DNA from: Hyphomicrobiales bacterium
GTDB lineage: Bacteria > Pseudomonadota > Alphaproteobacteria > Rhizobiales > Beijerinckiaceae
NCBI GenBank assembly: GCA_027484655.1
Contig: JAIXSM010000065.1
Location: forward strand, 1-64,000
Direction of reading: 5' to 3'
DNA: 64,000 nucleotides
This document shows positions 45,538 to 55,662 of the stretch, one piece after another; within the stretch, counting starts at the first letter, position 1, and each line of letters starts with the position of its first letter. Under the pieces are notes generated by a model. It was not told where the DNA came from, made no database searches, and saw nothing but the letters and a program-made list of their open reading frames with translations. The position numbers and the translations under genes were made by a program.

Positions 45538-46254
45538 ATGTCCATTCATGACGGATCCGCGTTTCCAAGAGCCGGCGCGCTTCTCGCACTCGCTCTCGCA
45601 GGATTGCTCGGCGGTTGCCACAAAAACGGCGGCCTATCTTTCGACGCGGCGCCGAACGACTATCGCGCGCGCCACCCCATCGCGCTCGCCGAGCAACCGA
45701 AATCCGTCGATGTTTTCGTGCCGGGCGGAGCGCTGGATCCAGTTGCGCGCGCAAAAATCCGGGAAGTGGGCGCTGAGTATGCCCGCTCGGGATCTGGTCC
45801 CGTCGCCATACAGCTGCCCTCGACGCTCGGTCAGGATCAGCGCGCCCACGCCATCGTCGACGCTATTCGCCACGAACTCGCGGCAGGCGGCGCCCGCGGC
45901 TCCGTGAGCATCTCCACATATCCGGTGACGGATCAACGGCTCGCGTCGCCTATCCGCTTGACGTACCACGGCCTGACGGCCTCCGTTGCCACGAAATGTG
46001 GCGAGTGGCCGGGCGATCTCGCATCTGGAAGCAGCGCTGCCGGGTTGCAAAACAGACCATACTGGAACCACGGTTGCGCCTTTCAGCAGATGCTTGCAAC
46101 ACAGGTCGCAGATCCTCGCGACCTTGCTGGACCACGCGCCGAAACGAACGCCGACGTAAGTATGCGAACCCGCGCGATCCGTAACGTCCGCGAGGGACAG
46201 GATCCCGCAACCAGTTGGTCAACCACAACGACATCGACCGGCGGAGGCAGCTGA
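45538..46254 (+). CDS. cpaD: Flp pilus lipoprotein CpaD
   Basis: 238 residues. The lipobox LLGGC at about residue 27 marks lipid attachment. The CpaD family core includes NDYRARHPIALAEQPKSVDV and the C-terminal 'NRPYWNHGCAFQQML', in which GC is conserved. CpaD supports the pilus secretin in the outer membrane. The ATG at 45538 is used because the longer frame overlaps cpaC. Its TGA overlaps the cpaE ATG by one base. Confidence 0.9.
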   Translation: MSIHDGSAFPRAGALLALALAGLLGGCHKNGGLSFDAAPNDYRARHPIALAEQPKSVDVFVPGGALDPVARAKIREVGAEYARSGSGPVAIQLPSTLGQDQRAHAIVDAIRHELAAGGARGSVSISTYPVTDQRLASPIRLTYHGLTASVATKCGEWPGDLASGSSAAGLQNRPYWNHGCAFQQMLATQVADPRDLAGPRAETNADVSMRTRAIRNVREGQDPATSWSTTTTSTGGGS

Positions 46255-47507
46255 TGACCCAGCTTGATGAACACGATCAGGCGGCGGCTGGCGACCAGAT
46301 CGCACCGATTCCGCGCATCACAATTCAGGCGTTCTGCGAGACGAACGAAACTGCGAGTGCTGTCAACTACGCAGCCTCGGATCGCCGTATGCTCAAGACC
46401 CATGTCAAGGTGCATATGGGTGGACTTTCGGCCGCTGTTGAAGCGTTCCGCGACTCGCCAACCCCCAACCTTGTAATCCTCGAATCCCACGGGAGCAGAC
46501 AGGATCTCCTTGCGCGCCTCGGGGAGCTGGCGGAATTCTGCGACCCCACGACAAAGGTGATCGTGATCGGTCGATCAAATGATATACTGCTATACCGGGA
46601 GCTGATCGCGCAGGGCGTCAGCGATTACCTCGTCGCGCCGCTTCCTGTACTACGCCTCGTGCAAGCCATCTCGACGCTTTATGCGGCCAAAGGCAAACCC
46701 CTTGGGCGGGTGATCGCGGTGACCGGCGTGAAAGGCGGCGTAGGCGCCTCAACGCTGGCTCACAACATCGGTTTCCTGTTCGCGCGGGATTACCAAACGC
46801 CGACCATTGTCGCTGACCTCGATGTGAGCTTCGGCACAGCCGCCCTGAACTTCAATCAGGACAGCGGGGGCGGAATTGTTGACGCGCTGACAGCGCCTAA
46901 TTTCGACCATGCGCGACTTGATGGGCTCCTTATTCGCTGCGGAGATATGCTCAGCCTGCTCCCATCTCCCGCCACTGTAGATCGGCTGACTGACATCACA
47001 GATCTACGCATGGACGCTGTTATGGATGCGCTGCGAGCCACAACGCCGATCATTGTGGCTGACGTCCCCCATGTTTGGACCTCGTGGGCGAAACGCTGCC
47101 TTGTGACCGCTGATGACGTCGTCCTGGTTGCAAACCCGGACCTCGCAAGCCTGCGCAACGCAAGAAACCTGATCGACGAGCTCAAGGCCGCAAGGCCCAA
47201 TGACTCTCCTCCGCATCTGGTTCTGAACATGACCGGCACTCCAAAAAAGATGGAGATCAGCGAAGGCGATTTCAGCAAAGCCGCCGACGCCCCAGTGGCA
47301 TGCTCGATTCCATTCGATCCCAAGAGCTTCGGCGCGGCCGCAAATAACGGCCAGATGCTCAGCGAAATCGCGGACGCAGCCCGAGTGAACGACGTTATCG
47401 CGGGACTGACGCGCCTCCTCGCCGGGAAGGCTGAGCCAAGGGTCGCCAAAAAGCAAACCCTGCTCTCGCCGATCATAGAGCTGTTCAACAAGGCCAGGGC
47501 CTCCTGA
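46254..47507 (+). CDS. cpaE: Pilus assembly ATPase/localisation protein CpaE
   Basis: 417 residues. An N-terminal atypical receiver domain (LVILESHG... GVSDYLVAPLPV) is followed by a MinD/ParA-like P-loop domain with the deviant motif GVKGGVGASTLAHN, in which Lys of KGGxGK is replaced by Ala, as is usual in CpaE. It places the pilus machine at a pole. The ATG at 46254 overlaps the cpaD stop. About 17 bases separate it from cpaF. Confidence 0.92.
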   Translation: MTQLDEHDQAAAGDQIAPIPRITIQAFCETNETASAVNYAASDRRMLKTHVKVHMGGLSAAVEAFRDSPTPNLVILESHGSRQDLLARLGELAEFCDPTTKVIVIGRSNDILLYRELIAQGVSDYLVAPLPVLRLVQAISTLYAAKGKPLGRVIAVTGVKGGVGASTLAHNIGFLFARDYQTPTIVADLDVSFGTAALNFNQDSGGGIVDALTAPNFDHARLDGLLIRCGDMLSLLPSPATVDRLTDITDLRMDAVMDALRATTPIIVADVPHVWTSWAKRCLVTADDVVLVANPDLASLRNARNLIDELKAARPNDSPPHLVLNMTGTPKKMEISEGDFSKAADAPVACSIPFDPKSFGAAANNGQMLSEIADAARVNDVIAGLTRLLAGKAEPRVAKKQTLLSPIIELFNKARAS

Positions 47508-47524
47508 GAGATGGGAGTTCACTG

Positions 47525-48952
47525 ATGTTTGGAAAAAGATCAGGCGCTACAGAACGGCTGACGCCCACAGTGCGGCAGACGCCAGCGGCTCAAGCGCAAA
47601 CCGACACGACCACATCCCCTGTTGCTGCGCCAATGCGCCAAACGCAAGTTGAGCGCGAGCCTAGCCCGCGCTCAAGCGAATACTACAACACAAAGAGCAC
47701 CATCTTCGCTGCGCTCGTGGAGGTTCTTGAAGTCTCAAGGATTGCTGCGCTCGAGCCGTCAGTCGCGCGTGAAGAAATCCGCGATGTGGTTGGTGAGATC
47801 ATAGCAATCAAGAATATTGTCCTTTCTATGAACGAGCAGGAAGATCTGCTTGAGGACATCTGCAACGACATGCTGGGCTTTGGTCCGCTTGAGCCGCTTC
47901 TCATGCGTGATGACATCGCCGACATCATGGTGAACGGGGCCACCCGGACATTCATCGAGGTGTCCGGGAAGATACAGCTCACCAATATCCGGTTCCGCGA
48001 CAATGCGCAGCTCATGAACGTTTGCCAGCGCATTGTCAGCCAGGTCGGCCGAAGGGTGGATGAGTCGTCCCCTATCTGCGACGCCCGCTTACTCGACGGA
48101 TCCCGTGTTAACGTCATTGCACCACCGCTCGCCATCGACGGCCCGGCGCTCACCATCCGCAAATTCAAGAAAGACAAGCTGACGCTCGACCAGATCACAA
48201 AGTGGGGCGCCATCTCCCCGGAAGGCGCTGAGATTCTCAAGATCATCGGCCGAGTGCGCTGCAACGTTCTGATCTCCGGAGGAACAGGCTCCGGCAAAAC
48301 CACACTGCTGAATTGCATGACCAATTATATTGATCATGACGAACGGGTAATTACATGCGAAGACGCCGCGGAGCTTCAGTTGCAACAGCCTCACGTGGTG
48401 CGTCTTGAGACGCGTCCTCCAAGCATTGAGGGCACAGGCGCGATAACCATGCGCGAACTTGTGAAGAACTGCCTTCGTATGAGACCTGAACGGATCATCG
48501 TCGGCGAAGTGCGCGGCCCGGAGGCGTTCGATCTCCTGCAGGCCATGAATACTGGTCACGACGGGTCGATGGGCACGCTTCACGCCAACTCGCCGCGCGA
48601 GGCGTTAAGTCGTCTCGAGTCCATGATCACCATGGGCGGCTACGCACTCCCGGCCCGTACAATACGTGAAATGGTTTGCTCGTCTGTGGATGTTATCATT
48701 CAGGCGCAACGTCTTCGTGACGGCTCGCGCCGCATAACTCACATCACCGAAGTGTTGGGCATGGAGGGTGATGTCGTCACGACCCAGGATATCATTCTGT
48801 ACGATATCATTGGAGAAGACGCGAATGGCAAGCTGATCGGCCGTCATCGCTCAACGGGCATTGGCAGGCCGCGCTTCTGGGAACGGGCGCGTTACTACGG
48901 TGAAGAAAGCAGACTTGCAGCCGCGCTCGACGCGGCCGACCAGCCCTCCTGA
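47525..48952 (+). CDS. cpaF: Flp pilus secretion ATPase CpaF/TadA
   Basis: 475 residues, a type II/IV secretion hexameric ATPase. Walker [13 protein letters not shown], the Asp box region [14 protein letters not shown], Walker B '[17 protein letters not shown]' and the His box '[12 protein letters not shown]' are intact. It powers pilus polymerisation and retraction. It sits between cpaE and tadB in a run of closely spaced genes. Confidence 0.95.
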   Translation: MFGKRSGATERLTPTVRQTPAAQAQTDTTTSPVAAPMRQTQVEREPSPRSSEYYNTKSTIFAALVEVLEVSRIAALEPSVAREEIRDVVGEIIAIKNIVLSMNEQEDLLEDICNDMLGFGPLEPLLMRDDIADIMVNGATRTFIEVSGKIQLTNIRFRDNAQLMNVCQRIVSQVGRRVDESSPICDARLLDGSRVNVIAPPLAIDGPALTIRKFKKDKLTLDQITKWGAISPEGAEILKIIGRVRCNVLISGGTGSGKTTLLNCMTNYIDHDERVITCEDAAELQLQQPHVVRLETRPPSIEGTGAITMRELVKNCLRMRPERIIVGEVRGPEAFDLLQAMNTGHDGSMGTLHANSPREALSRLESMITMGGYALPARTIREMVCSSVDVIIQAQRLRDGSRRITHITEVLGMEGDVVTTQDIILYDIIGEDANGKLIGRHRSTGIGRPRFWERARYYGEESRLAAALDAADQPS

Positions 48953-48969
48953 TTCTTACGGATGAACAC

Positions 48970-49929
48970 ATGTTTACTATTTTGATGGCGTTTGTTCTCA
49001 CCGGTGTTTTCGTCGGCGGAATTGTGTACGCCGCCATGCCCTATTTCACCGGGGAGGTTAAAGCGGAGCGCCGGATTGATGCGGTTACGAAACGGACCGC
49101 AATGGTGACCATGGAGCCTGATGCGAAGCGGAGGAATGTTGCGGAGGTTCTGAAGAAGGCAGAGGATCTTCAGGCCCGACAGAAACGCCCGCCTCTTGAG
49201 GCGCGTATCGAGCAAGCCGGGCTGAGCATTACAAAGAACGCGCTCCTCGCGCTGAGTGTCGCGGGCGGGCTGCTTGCCTTTCTGACTTGTCTGACGATCA
49301 GCGGGAGTCTTCTGGTCAGTGGCGGGTGCTTCTTCATAGTGACGATCGGCCTGCCTAACTGGGTTCTGTCCTATCTGATCAAAAAGCGCCTTAATAGATT
49401 CATAGTCGAGCTACCGGGCGCTCTCGACATCATCACACGAGGGATCAAGGCGGGCCTTCCACTTAGTGAATGTCTCAAAATTATCGCCAACGAGGCCCCT
49501 GACCCAATCGGACCCGAGTTCACCCGTATCATTGAATCACAGCAGATGGGCATATCCCTCAGCGACGCCGTCCAGCGCATGGCGTTACGAATGCCCAGCT
49601 CTGAGGCGAACTTCTTTGCGACGGCGATTTCAATCCAACAAAAGTCGGGTGGCAACCTGGCGGAGGCGCTTGAGAACCTCGCGCACATTCTTCGTTCGCG
49701 CAAACAAATGAAGTTGAAAATCAAGGCCATGTCGACAGAGGCTACGGCTTCCGCCGGTATCATTGCCTGCATGCCGCCAGGGGTGGCGATCATGGTTTAC
49801 ATGACCAGCCCGGATTACATTTCACTTCTATGGACGCACACAACCGGACAGGTGACGCTTTTGATTTCAGCGATCTGGATGCTGATCGGCGTGCTCGTCA
49901 TGCGCAAAATGATCAATTTCGACTTCTGA
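48970..49929 (+). CDS. tadB: Flp pilus inner-membrane platform protein TadB
   Basis: 319 residues. An N-terminal helix, a cytoplasmic region of about 90 residues, and a T2SSF domain (FIVELPGALDIITRGIKAGL then PLSECLKIIA) with further helices at the C-terminus. It forms the inner-membrane base on which CpaF acts, with TadC. The ATG at 48970 is 17 bp after cpaF. Confidence 0.93.
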   Translation: MFTILMAFVLTGVFVGGIVYAAMPYFTGEVKAERRIDAVTKRTAMVTMEPDAKRRNVAEVLKKAEDLQARQKRPPLEARIEQAGLSITKNALLALSVAGGLLAFLTCLTISGSLLVSGGCFFIVTIGLPNWVLSYLIKKRLNRFIVELPGALDIITRGIKAGLPLSECLKIIANEAPDPIGPEFTRIIESQQMGISLSDAVQRMALRMPSSEANFFATAISIQQKSGGNLAEALENLAHILRSRKQMKLKIKAMSTEATASAGIIACMPPGVAIMVYMTSPDYISLLWTHTTGQVTLLISAIWMLIGVLVMRKMINFDF

Positions 49930-49936
49930 GGGCGTC

Positions 49937-50905
49937 ATGAGCGAGATAATTCTAGTCCTGACAGACCCGGAACTTCTAATGCGCTTGCTGGTGGCGGTCG
50001 CCACCGCAGGCACAATCCTTACAATCGCCCTCCCTTACCTGAACACTGATTCTCTGCGACGGCGAATGAAGGCCGTTTCAAGCGAACGGGAGCGCATCCG
50101 TCTCAGGGAGCGCGAACGCCTCAGCAAGGATCGCATGGGCAGAGTTGATGAAAGCAACCCGTTCAAGGCGCTTGTGGCGCGTTTCAACCTGATTAAGTGG
50201 GTGGGTGCCGGAGACGAGAAGACGAAGCTTGCGCAGGCTGGATTTCGCTCACCGGGCGCTGTTTATGCCTTTCTCGTTGCGCGCGTCGGCGCGCCGCTAT
50301 TCATGATGTTTTTCGGTTCCATATATATGTTTTTCATTCTGCAAGGGGACCATGCCCTAATAACAAGGCTCGGCGGCGCTCTTGCTATTACATACATTGG
50401 CTTTAAACTGCCGGACATCTGGTGCAAGAACGTCGCTCAAAAGCGGCAGCTGTCTATCCGTCGCGCGCTCCCGGACGCACTCGATTTGCTCGTGATCTGC
50501 GTAGAGTCGGGTATGTCGGCTGAGCAGGCATTCAGGCGTGTGAGCGAGGAGATTGGAACTCAATCTGTAGCGCTCGCGGAGGAGATGGCCATCACCACGG
50601 CGGAGCTTTCTTATCTGCCGACGCGACGCGCTCCCTACGAAAATCTCGCCGCCCGAACCGGCGTTGATGGCGTGAAGAACATCACAACGGTGCTGATCCA
50701 GGCTGAGAAGTATGGAACGCCCCTGGGGACAGCGCTTCGCGTGGTGTCCGAAGAGAGCAGACACGAGAGGTTGATGGAGGCGGAGAAAAAGGCCGCCGCG
50801 CTGCCGCCGAAACTGACTGTGCCAATGATCCTGTTCTTCCTGCCGGTTCTTTTCGCAGTCATTCTGACGCCGGCCATCATTCAGGTTTCGGGCGCAGGCC
50901 TTTAA
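49937..50905 (+). CDS. tadC: Flp pilus inner-membrane platform protein TadC
   Basis: 322 residues with the T2SSF domain (LPDALDLLVICVESGMSAEQ then AFRRVSEEI) and four to five membrane helices. It is the partner of TadB in the inner-membrane platform. The ATG at 49937 is 7 bp after tadB. The pilus run ends here; tadE, tadF and tadG are not in the window. Confidence 0.93.
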   Translation: MSEIILVLTDPELLMRLLVAVATAGTILTIALPYLNTDSLRRRMKAVSSERERIRLRERERLSKDRMGRVDESNPFKALVARFNLIKWVGAGDEKTKLAQAGFRSPGAVYAFLVARVGAPLFMMFFGSIYMFFILQGDHALITRLGGALAITYIGFKLPDIWCKNVAQKRQLSIRRALPDALDLLVICVESGMSAEQAFRRVSEEIGTQSVALAEEMAITTAELSYLPTRRAPYENLAARTGVDGVKNITTVLIQAEKYGTPLGTALRVVSEESRHERLMEAEKKAAALPPKLTVPMILFFLPVLFAVILTPAIIQVSGAGL

Positions 50906-50921
50906 TTTGTTTGTATTACTT

Positions 50922-51737
50922 TCACCGGGCCTTTGGGCGATTCGGCGTAACAGATTGCTGCGGGGCAGGGGCAGAGCTGCGCTCAGTGTTTGTTCGCGCG
51001 GTCATCTGTCTCATCGCGAGGATGTTTGCGGTAGCCTGCTCCATTGGCAGATCTCTGCGCTGTATTTGCTCGGCCTCGTCCATCTTGCCCTGGAGCGCGA
51101 GGACCAGTGATAGGTTCTGGCGCACCCGCGCGTCGGCCCTCGGATGCGCGCTGGCCTGCCTCAGAGCCTGCTCCGCTTCCGGGAGGTTCTTGGTCAAGGC
51201 GAACGATAGGCCGAGATTGGAGAGCACGGACGGTTCGCCCGGCGCTATCCGTAGCGCTGATATGTAGAACGCCTGCGCCGCGCGGTGATCTCCGAGTTTG
51301 TCGCTAACCGAGCCCTGAGCGGAAAGAACCGTCCAATCCGGCCGTTCCGGCGTATGGGCGCTGCGAAGCACGGATGCAGCTTCCTGCAGACGACCGCCTT
51401 CCGCCAGCGCCTTGCCGTAGGCAGCGAGCACCTCCCGATCTTGAGGGCGACTCGCGGCGAGGCGTTGCAGCACCGCCACGGCTTCGCTGGTCCGGCCGGC
51501 GTTACGCAATGCCGTAGCGTACGGCATTGCCGCCGACTTATCCTCAGGCGCGCGATCATATTGGCGCGCAAGCTGCGCCATAAATCCCGTATCTTGACCG
51601 CGGGCGGTCGCGTTGATGGAGCCGGTGACGTCCCTGGATGACTTGCAAGACGCGAGCGGAACGGTTGCAAGCGTTGCGACCAGGACCAGAGCGCACCGGC
51701 GGCAAGCATTGGCGAAGGGCAATCTGAAAAGGAACAT
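50922..51737 (-). CDS. tadD: TadD-like tetratricopeptide lipoprotein
   Basis: 271 residues. A signal peptide with lipobox LASC (about residues 27-30) is followed by TPR repeats, for example 'YATALRNAGRTSEAVAVLQR' and 'AFYISALRIAPGEPSVLSNL'. TadD is a periplasmic lipoprotein helping assembly of the Tad secretin. It is on the opposite strand, convergent with tadC, so it is transcribed apart from the main operon. Its start region is about 100 bp from the divergent aminopeptidase gene. Confidence 0.85.
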   Translation of the reverse strand: MFLFRLPFANACRRCALVLVATLATVPLASCKSSRDVTGSINATARGQDTGFMAQLARQYDRAPEDKSAAMPYATALRNAGRTSEAVAVLQRLAASRPQDREVLAAYGKALAEGGRLQEAASVLRSAHTPERPDWTVLSAQGSVSDKLGDHRAAQAFYISALRIAPGEPSVLSNLGLSFALTKNLPEAEQALRQASAHPRADARVRQNLSLVLALQGKMDEAEQIQRRDLPMEQATANILAMRQMTARTNTERSSAPAPQQSVTPNRPKAR

Positions 51738-51835
51738 GGTCGCTCGCCTGAAAGGGACTTGTGCAAAACTCGATGATGCAGGAATAAAGCGTTAACCCTA
51801 ATGCTCAGTTAAAGCGGCACTCGAGGAGTATGCTC

Positions 51836-53239
51836 ATGTCCGACGCCCTGACGGGCTCTGCGCGCGGCGCACGACCCATCTGGTTCGCATCCACAGCCAC
51901 ATGGAAGTCCGTGGGCGCTGCACTCCCTGACACGGCGCTCGCATTTGCTGAAGCATCCGGATTTGAGGCGCAGGCTGGCCGCATCCTCGTTTGCCCGGAC
52001 GCGAGCGGACGGGTCGGGTGCGCCTTGATGGGACTGCCCGCTCCCTCAGCGCGGTTCAGGGATCCATTCCTTCCCGGCAAGCTCGCAACCGCCCTTCCTT
52101 CCGGAGTGTGGCGCTTTGCGAACACGCCGGGCGATGCGCCCAGAGCAAGCGAACTGGCGGCGCTCGCCTTCGCGCTTTCGTTCTACTCCTTCAGCCGGTA
52201 TCGCAAACCCGGGAGCATCAAGACGAGGCTCTTGGCGCCGGAGAGCGTCAATCTTCGCCGTCTGAACCGCATCGCTGATGCTTTGTGCATGGCGCGCGAC
52301 CTCGTGAATACGCCGGCGAACGATATGGGCCCCGAAGCGCTCGAAGCCGCCGCGCTCGACATTGCAAAGCAGTTTGGCGCGCGCGCGAAAGTGATTCGCG
52401 GAGACGACCTGCTCAAGCGTAACTTTCCATTGATCCACGCGGTCGGCCGCGCCGCCGCGCAAGCGCCGCGGCTTGTGGATTTTTCCTGGGGACCAACCAA
52501 CGCGCCGAAGGTTACCCTCGTTGGAAAGGGCGTCTGCTTCGATACTGGCGGCCTGGATATCAAACCATCGTCCGCGATGCTGCTCATGAAAAAAGACATG
52601 GCCGGCGCCGCAGTCGCGCTTGCTCTGGCGCACATGATTATGGACGCCGGCCTTAAGGTGCGCCTTCGCGTGCTTCTCCCGATCGTGGAGAACGCCGTAT
52701 CGGCAGCGTCTTTCCGACCCGGCGATGTTTATCCCTCGCGCAAGGGCTTGTCGGTGGAGATCGGCAACACTGATGCGGAGGGACGCCTGATTCTGGCTGA
52801 CGCGCTGGCTCTTGCTGATGAGGAGGAGCCGGAGTTTCTGTTCAATTTCGCGACGCTCACGGGCGCCGCACGGGTCGCGCTCGGTCCCGATCTGCCGCCT
52901 TTCTACTGCACAGACGATGTGGTCGCGGACGAGATCGCCCGCACGGGACTGGCGGTCAATGATCCGATCTGGCGCCTGCCCCTGTGGGATCCGTATGATG
53001 CGCTTCTCGAGAGCAAGGTGTCGGACATTGTGAACGTGTCATCCGGTCCGTTCGCTGGCTCGATCACCGCCGCGCTGTTCCTCCGGCGCTTCATCGCGAA
53101 GACCAGGACGTGGGGGCATTTCGACATATACGGGTGGAATCCATCCACCAAGCCCGGACGTCCTGAAGGAGGCGAGGCGCAGACGGCGCGTTTGCTCTAC
53201 GAATTTCTCGAGAGCAAATACGGGGCGCGGCGCAAGTAA
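51836..53239 (+). CDS. M17 leucyl aminopeptidase family protein
   Basis: 467 residues. The signature NTDAEGRL and the metal/substrate loop GKGVCFDTGGLDIKP with 'MKKDMAGA' contain the expected Lys, Asp and Glu ligands of the dinuclear zinc site. It removes N-terminal residues from peptides in the cytoplasm. The ATG at 51836 is 7 bases from a GAGGAG; the ATG at 51830 is too close to that site. It is followed 44 bp later by an NlpC/P60 peptidase, a pairing common in alphaproteobacteria. Confidence 0.9.
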   Translation: MSDALTGSARGARPIWFASTATWKSVGAALPDTALAFAEASGFEAQAGRILVCPDASGRVGCALMGLPAPSARFRDPFLPGKLATALPSGVWRFANTPGDAPRASELAALAFALSFYSFSRYRKPGSIKTRLLAPESVNLRRLNRIADALCMARDLVNTPANDMGPEALEAAALDIAKQFGARAKVIRGDDLLKRNFPLIHAVGRAAAQAPRLVDFSWGPTNAPKVTLVGKGVCFDTGGLDIKPSSAMLLMKKDMAGAAVALALAHMIMDAGLKVRLRVLLPIVENAVSAASFRPGDVYPSRKGLSVEIGNTDAEGRLILADALALADEEEPEFLFNFATLTGAARVALGPDLPPFYCTDDVVADEIARTGLAVNDPIWRLPLWDPYDALLESKVSDIVNVSSGPFAGSITAALFLRRFIAKTRTWGHFDIYGWNPSTKPGRPEGGEAQTARLLYEFLESKYGARRK

Positions 53240-53283
53240 AGGCTGGCGGGTCGCATCTCCGGTCCAATGCGGAGTTTAGGTTG

Positions 53284-54147
53284 ATGTCTGAAAAGGCAGC
53301 TTTTGACAGGCGATTGACGCCAGCGCGACCGGATCTCGCCGCCACGCGCCTTCGAGGAAAAGTCGAGGCGGCGCGCTATGTGGATGGCGAGAAGATGCGC
53401 GTCGTCGCTGAAGCAATCGCTGTTCGCGCTGCGCCGAACCCGGAAGCGGGCTATGATACGCAAGCGCTGTTCGGCGAGCAGGTCACAGCCTACGATCTGG
53501 ACGACGAAGGATGGGCATGGGTGCAGCTGGAAAGCGATGGCTACGTTGGTTATGTATCCGCCAATGACCTCGCGCCTCCAGGCGCTGCGCCGACGCAGAC
53601 TGTACGTGCGCCTCGCACGTTCGTTTACCCAGCGCCCTCAATGAAGACCGCTCCCATTCTCGCTTTGCCGATGCTCTCGCAGGTCGCTGTGCTCGATCAT
53701 GCGGGCGCTTTCGCGCGCATTGATGGCGGCGGCTTCGTATGGGCGGACCATTTGCGCCCAATTCAGGACGCGGAAGATGATTTCGTCTCTGTTGCAGAGC
53801 GCTACGAACATGCGCCTTATCTTTGGGGCGGCAAGACATGGGCGGGGCTCGACTGCTCGGGCCTCGTCCAGATCGCGCTGCGCGCGGCGGGCGTCTCAGC
53901 TCCGCGCGACACCGATATGCAGGCACGCGCGCTCGGGCGCGAAATTGATCCCGGCGTGGATTTTTCAGGCCTGCAGCGAGGCGATCTCGTATTCTGGAAA
54001 GGTCACATCGGGGTTATGTGCGACGAACGTGCGTTGCTGCACGCCAACGGCTCACACATGCAGGTGACGCGCGAGCCGCTGGCGCAGGCCCGCGCACGGA
54101 TCACGCACGCAGGCCACGGCGACATAACGTGCGTGAGGCGCTTTTAG
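53284..54147 (+). CDS. NlpC/P60 family C40 peptidase with SH3 domains
   Basis: 287 residues. Two SH3-like segments (DLDDEGWAWVQLESDGYVGY and a second around residues 110-160) precede the C40 domain. The catalytic Cys is in 'GLDCSGLVQIAL', the His in 'GHIGVM', and a third polar residue in 'LLHANGS'. It cleaves cell-wall muropeptides, and probably stays in the cytoplasm because no signal peptide is seen. The ATG at 53284 is preferred over TTG at 53281. Confidence 0.88.
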   Translation: MSEKAAFDRRLTPARPDLAATRLRGKVEAARYVDGEKMRVVAEAIAVRAAPNPEAGYDTQALFGEQVTAYDLDDEGWAWVQLESDGYVGYVSANDLAPPGAAPTQTVRAPRTFVYPAPSMKTAPILALPMLSQVAVLDHAGAFARIDGGGFVWADHLRPIQDAEDDFVSVAERYEHAPYLWGGKTWAGLDCSGLVQIALRAAGVSAPRDTDMQARALGREIDPGVDFSGLQRGDLVFWKGHIGVMCDERALLHANGSHMQVTREPLAQARARITHAGHGDITCVRRF

Positions 54148-54150
54148 GGC

Positions 54151-55023
54151 CTACGCAACAACGATATTCATTGCGCCGATCTTCTCGATCCACGCATGCA
54201 TGGTGCAGCCAGACGTGATCTCGCCAACGCCATCTGGCGTGCCGGTCATGATCACATCTCCGGGATTGAGCGCGTAGACCTTCGACGCGCGCTCGATAAG
54301 ATCAGGCACGTCGCAGATCAGATTGCGGGTGTTCGAGCGCTGGCGCTCTTCGCCGTCCACTTCAATCCCGAAATCGAGGTTACCCGGATCGCCAATCTCA
54401 TCAGCCGTGACAAGCCATGGCCCAAGCACCGCGTACGTATCGGCAGCCTTGCGGAAGCTGCGATCCTCGGTGCCGCGCACCGTGATGTCGAGACCGATGC
54501 AGTAGCCGGCCACGTGGGAGAGCGCGTTCTCGCGCGTGATGTTCTTGCCGCCGCGACCAATGACGACAGAAAGCTCCACCTCGTGATCGTTGCGCCGACC
54601 CGGCCAGTGCAGGATGACTTTCTGGCCAGGCCCAATGACGCCGGTCTGCGACTTCAGAAACAAGCCGTACTTGTCGATGGGCGTCGCAAAGCCCTCATGG
54701 GTCGGCATATGCACGCCGTGGTTGATAGCGGGATCCGCCGACTCCTTCACGTGCAGAGGATAGTTCAGCGGCGCAGCGATAATGTGCGGTGGATTGGCGA
54801 CGGGGGAGTCGAGGCTCGCCTGCGCCAACGGAATTGATGGCGCGGAGACTGCTGCGGCCTTGAGCTTCGGGAGCAACGCGTCGAGATTGGCGATGAGAAG
54901 ATCGCCTATCGGCAGCGGCCAGCGCACAGGACCGAGTGACTGGGTCACCACGTCCGTGACGTCCTTGACAACGTCGCCCTCTACGACGCCCACGCGGCCG
55001 TTGTTGAACCGGCAAATCTTCAT
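54151..55023 (-). CDS. Fumarylacetoacetate hydrolase family protein
   Basis: 290 residues. The FAH-fold metal site acids are in HEVELSVVIGRGGKNI and the C-terminal 'PGDVIMTGTPDGVG'. The family hydrolyses or isomerises 2-hydroxy- and oxo-acids, often in aromatic catabolism. It is convergent with the NlpC gene, with a 3-bp gap between stop codons. Its product is not decidable from sequence. Confidence 0.85.
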   Translation of the reverse strand: MKICRFNNGRVGVVEGDVVKDVTDVVTQSLGPVRWPLPIGDLLIANLDALLPKLKAAAVSAPSIPLAQASLDSPVANPPHIIAAPLNYPLHVKESADPAINHGVHMPTHEGFATPIDKYGLFLKSQTGVIGPGQKVILHWPGRRNDHEVELSVVIGRGGKNITRENALSHVAGYCIGLDITVRGTEDRSFRKAADTYAVLGPWLVTADEIGDPGNLDFGIEVDGEERQRSNTRNLICDVPDLIERASKVYALNPGDVIMTGTPDGVGEITSGCTMHAWIEKIGAMNIVVA

Positions 55024-55119
55024 CTTGCGTTTCCCCTGGATTCTTTTGGCGAATGATCGCGCAACCGGTAACGGAGGCGAGAGGGCCGCGCAAGGCGACT
55101 GCCCTCTCGCTTCGCGGGA

Positions 55120-55635
55120 TCAGAGCTTCACGGGCGTTCCCATGAAGTCGCGCTTGCCGATCTCCACGCCAACATGGCGCAGAAGGGCGTAAGCTGTAGT
55201 CGTGTGAAAATAGAAATTGGGCAGGCTGAAGTTGATGAGCATCGACTGCCCCGTGAAATGGCGCTCGCCGCTGGGGAACTTCACGGTGATCTCCTTGCCC
55301 TCCTGCCCATCGAGCTGTTCAGGCTTGATGGTTTGAAGGAAAGCGAGCGCCTTCTCGACGCGCGCCTTGAGGTGGGCGATGGTGGTTTCGTTGTTCTCGA
55401 ATGTCGGGAGATCGACGCCAGCGATGCGGCCGCAGGCGTTCACCGCATGATCGCAGGATGCGCGAACCTGTCGCGTAAAGTTATGCATGTCCGGATAAAG
55501 CCGGTTCGTCATGATGAAGCTCTCATCGAGCTTCTTCGCATCGATATGGGCCTGGGCCTTGTCGAGAACGCCCGAGAGAGCCTGCAGGAACTGAAGGAAG
55601 ACCGGAACTGAAACGGTGTACATGGAAACGCTCAT
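55120..55635 (-). CDS. DUF1993 family protein
   Basis: 171 residues, helical, matching the DUF1993 pattern 'FLQFLQALSGVLDKAQAH' and a C-terminal 'NFYFHTTTAYALLRHVGVEI'. The family has a DinB-like four-helix arrangement; its role is unknown. The ATG at 55635 has AGGAG 8 bases upstream. It is in the same direction as FAH and the GMC gene, so these three may form an operon. Confidence 0.83.
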   Translation of the reverse strand: MSVSMYTVSVPVFLQFLQALSGVLDKAQAHIDAKKLDESFIMTNRLYPDMHNFTRQVRASCDHAVNACGRIAGVDLPTFENNETTIAHLKARVEKALAFLQTIKPEQLDGQEGKEITVKFPSGERHFTGQSMLINFSLPNFYFHTTTAYALLRHVGVEIGKRDFMGTPVKL

Positions 55636-55662
55636 AAGACTTCTCCTGCCTTCGTTGGGAAA

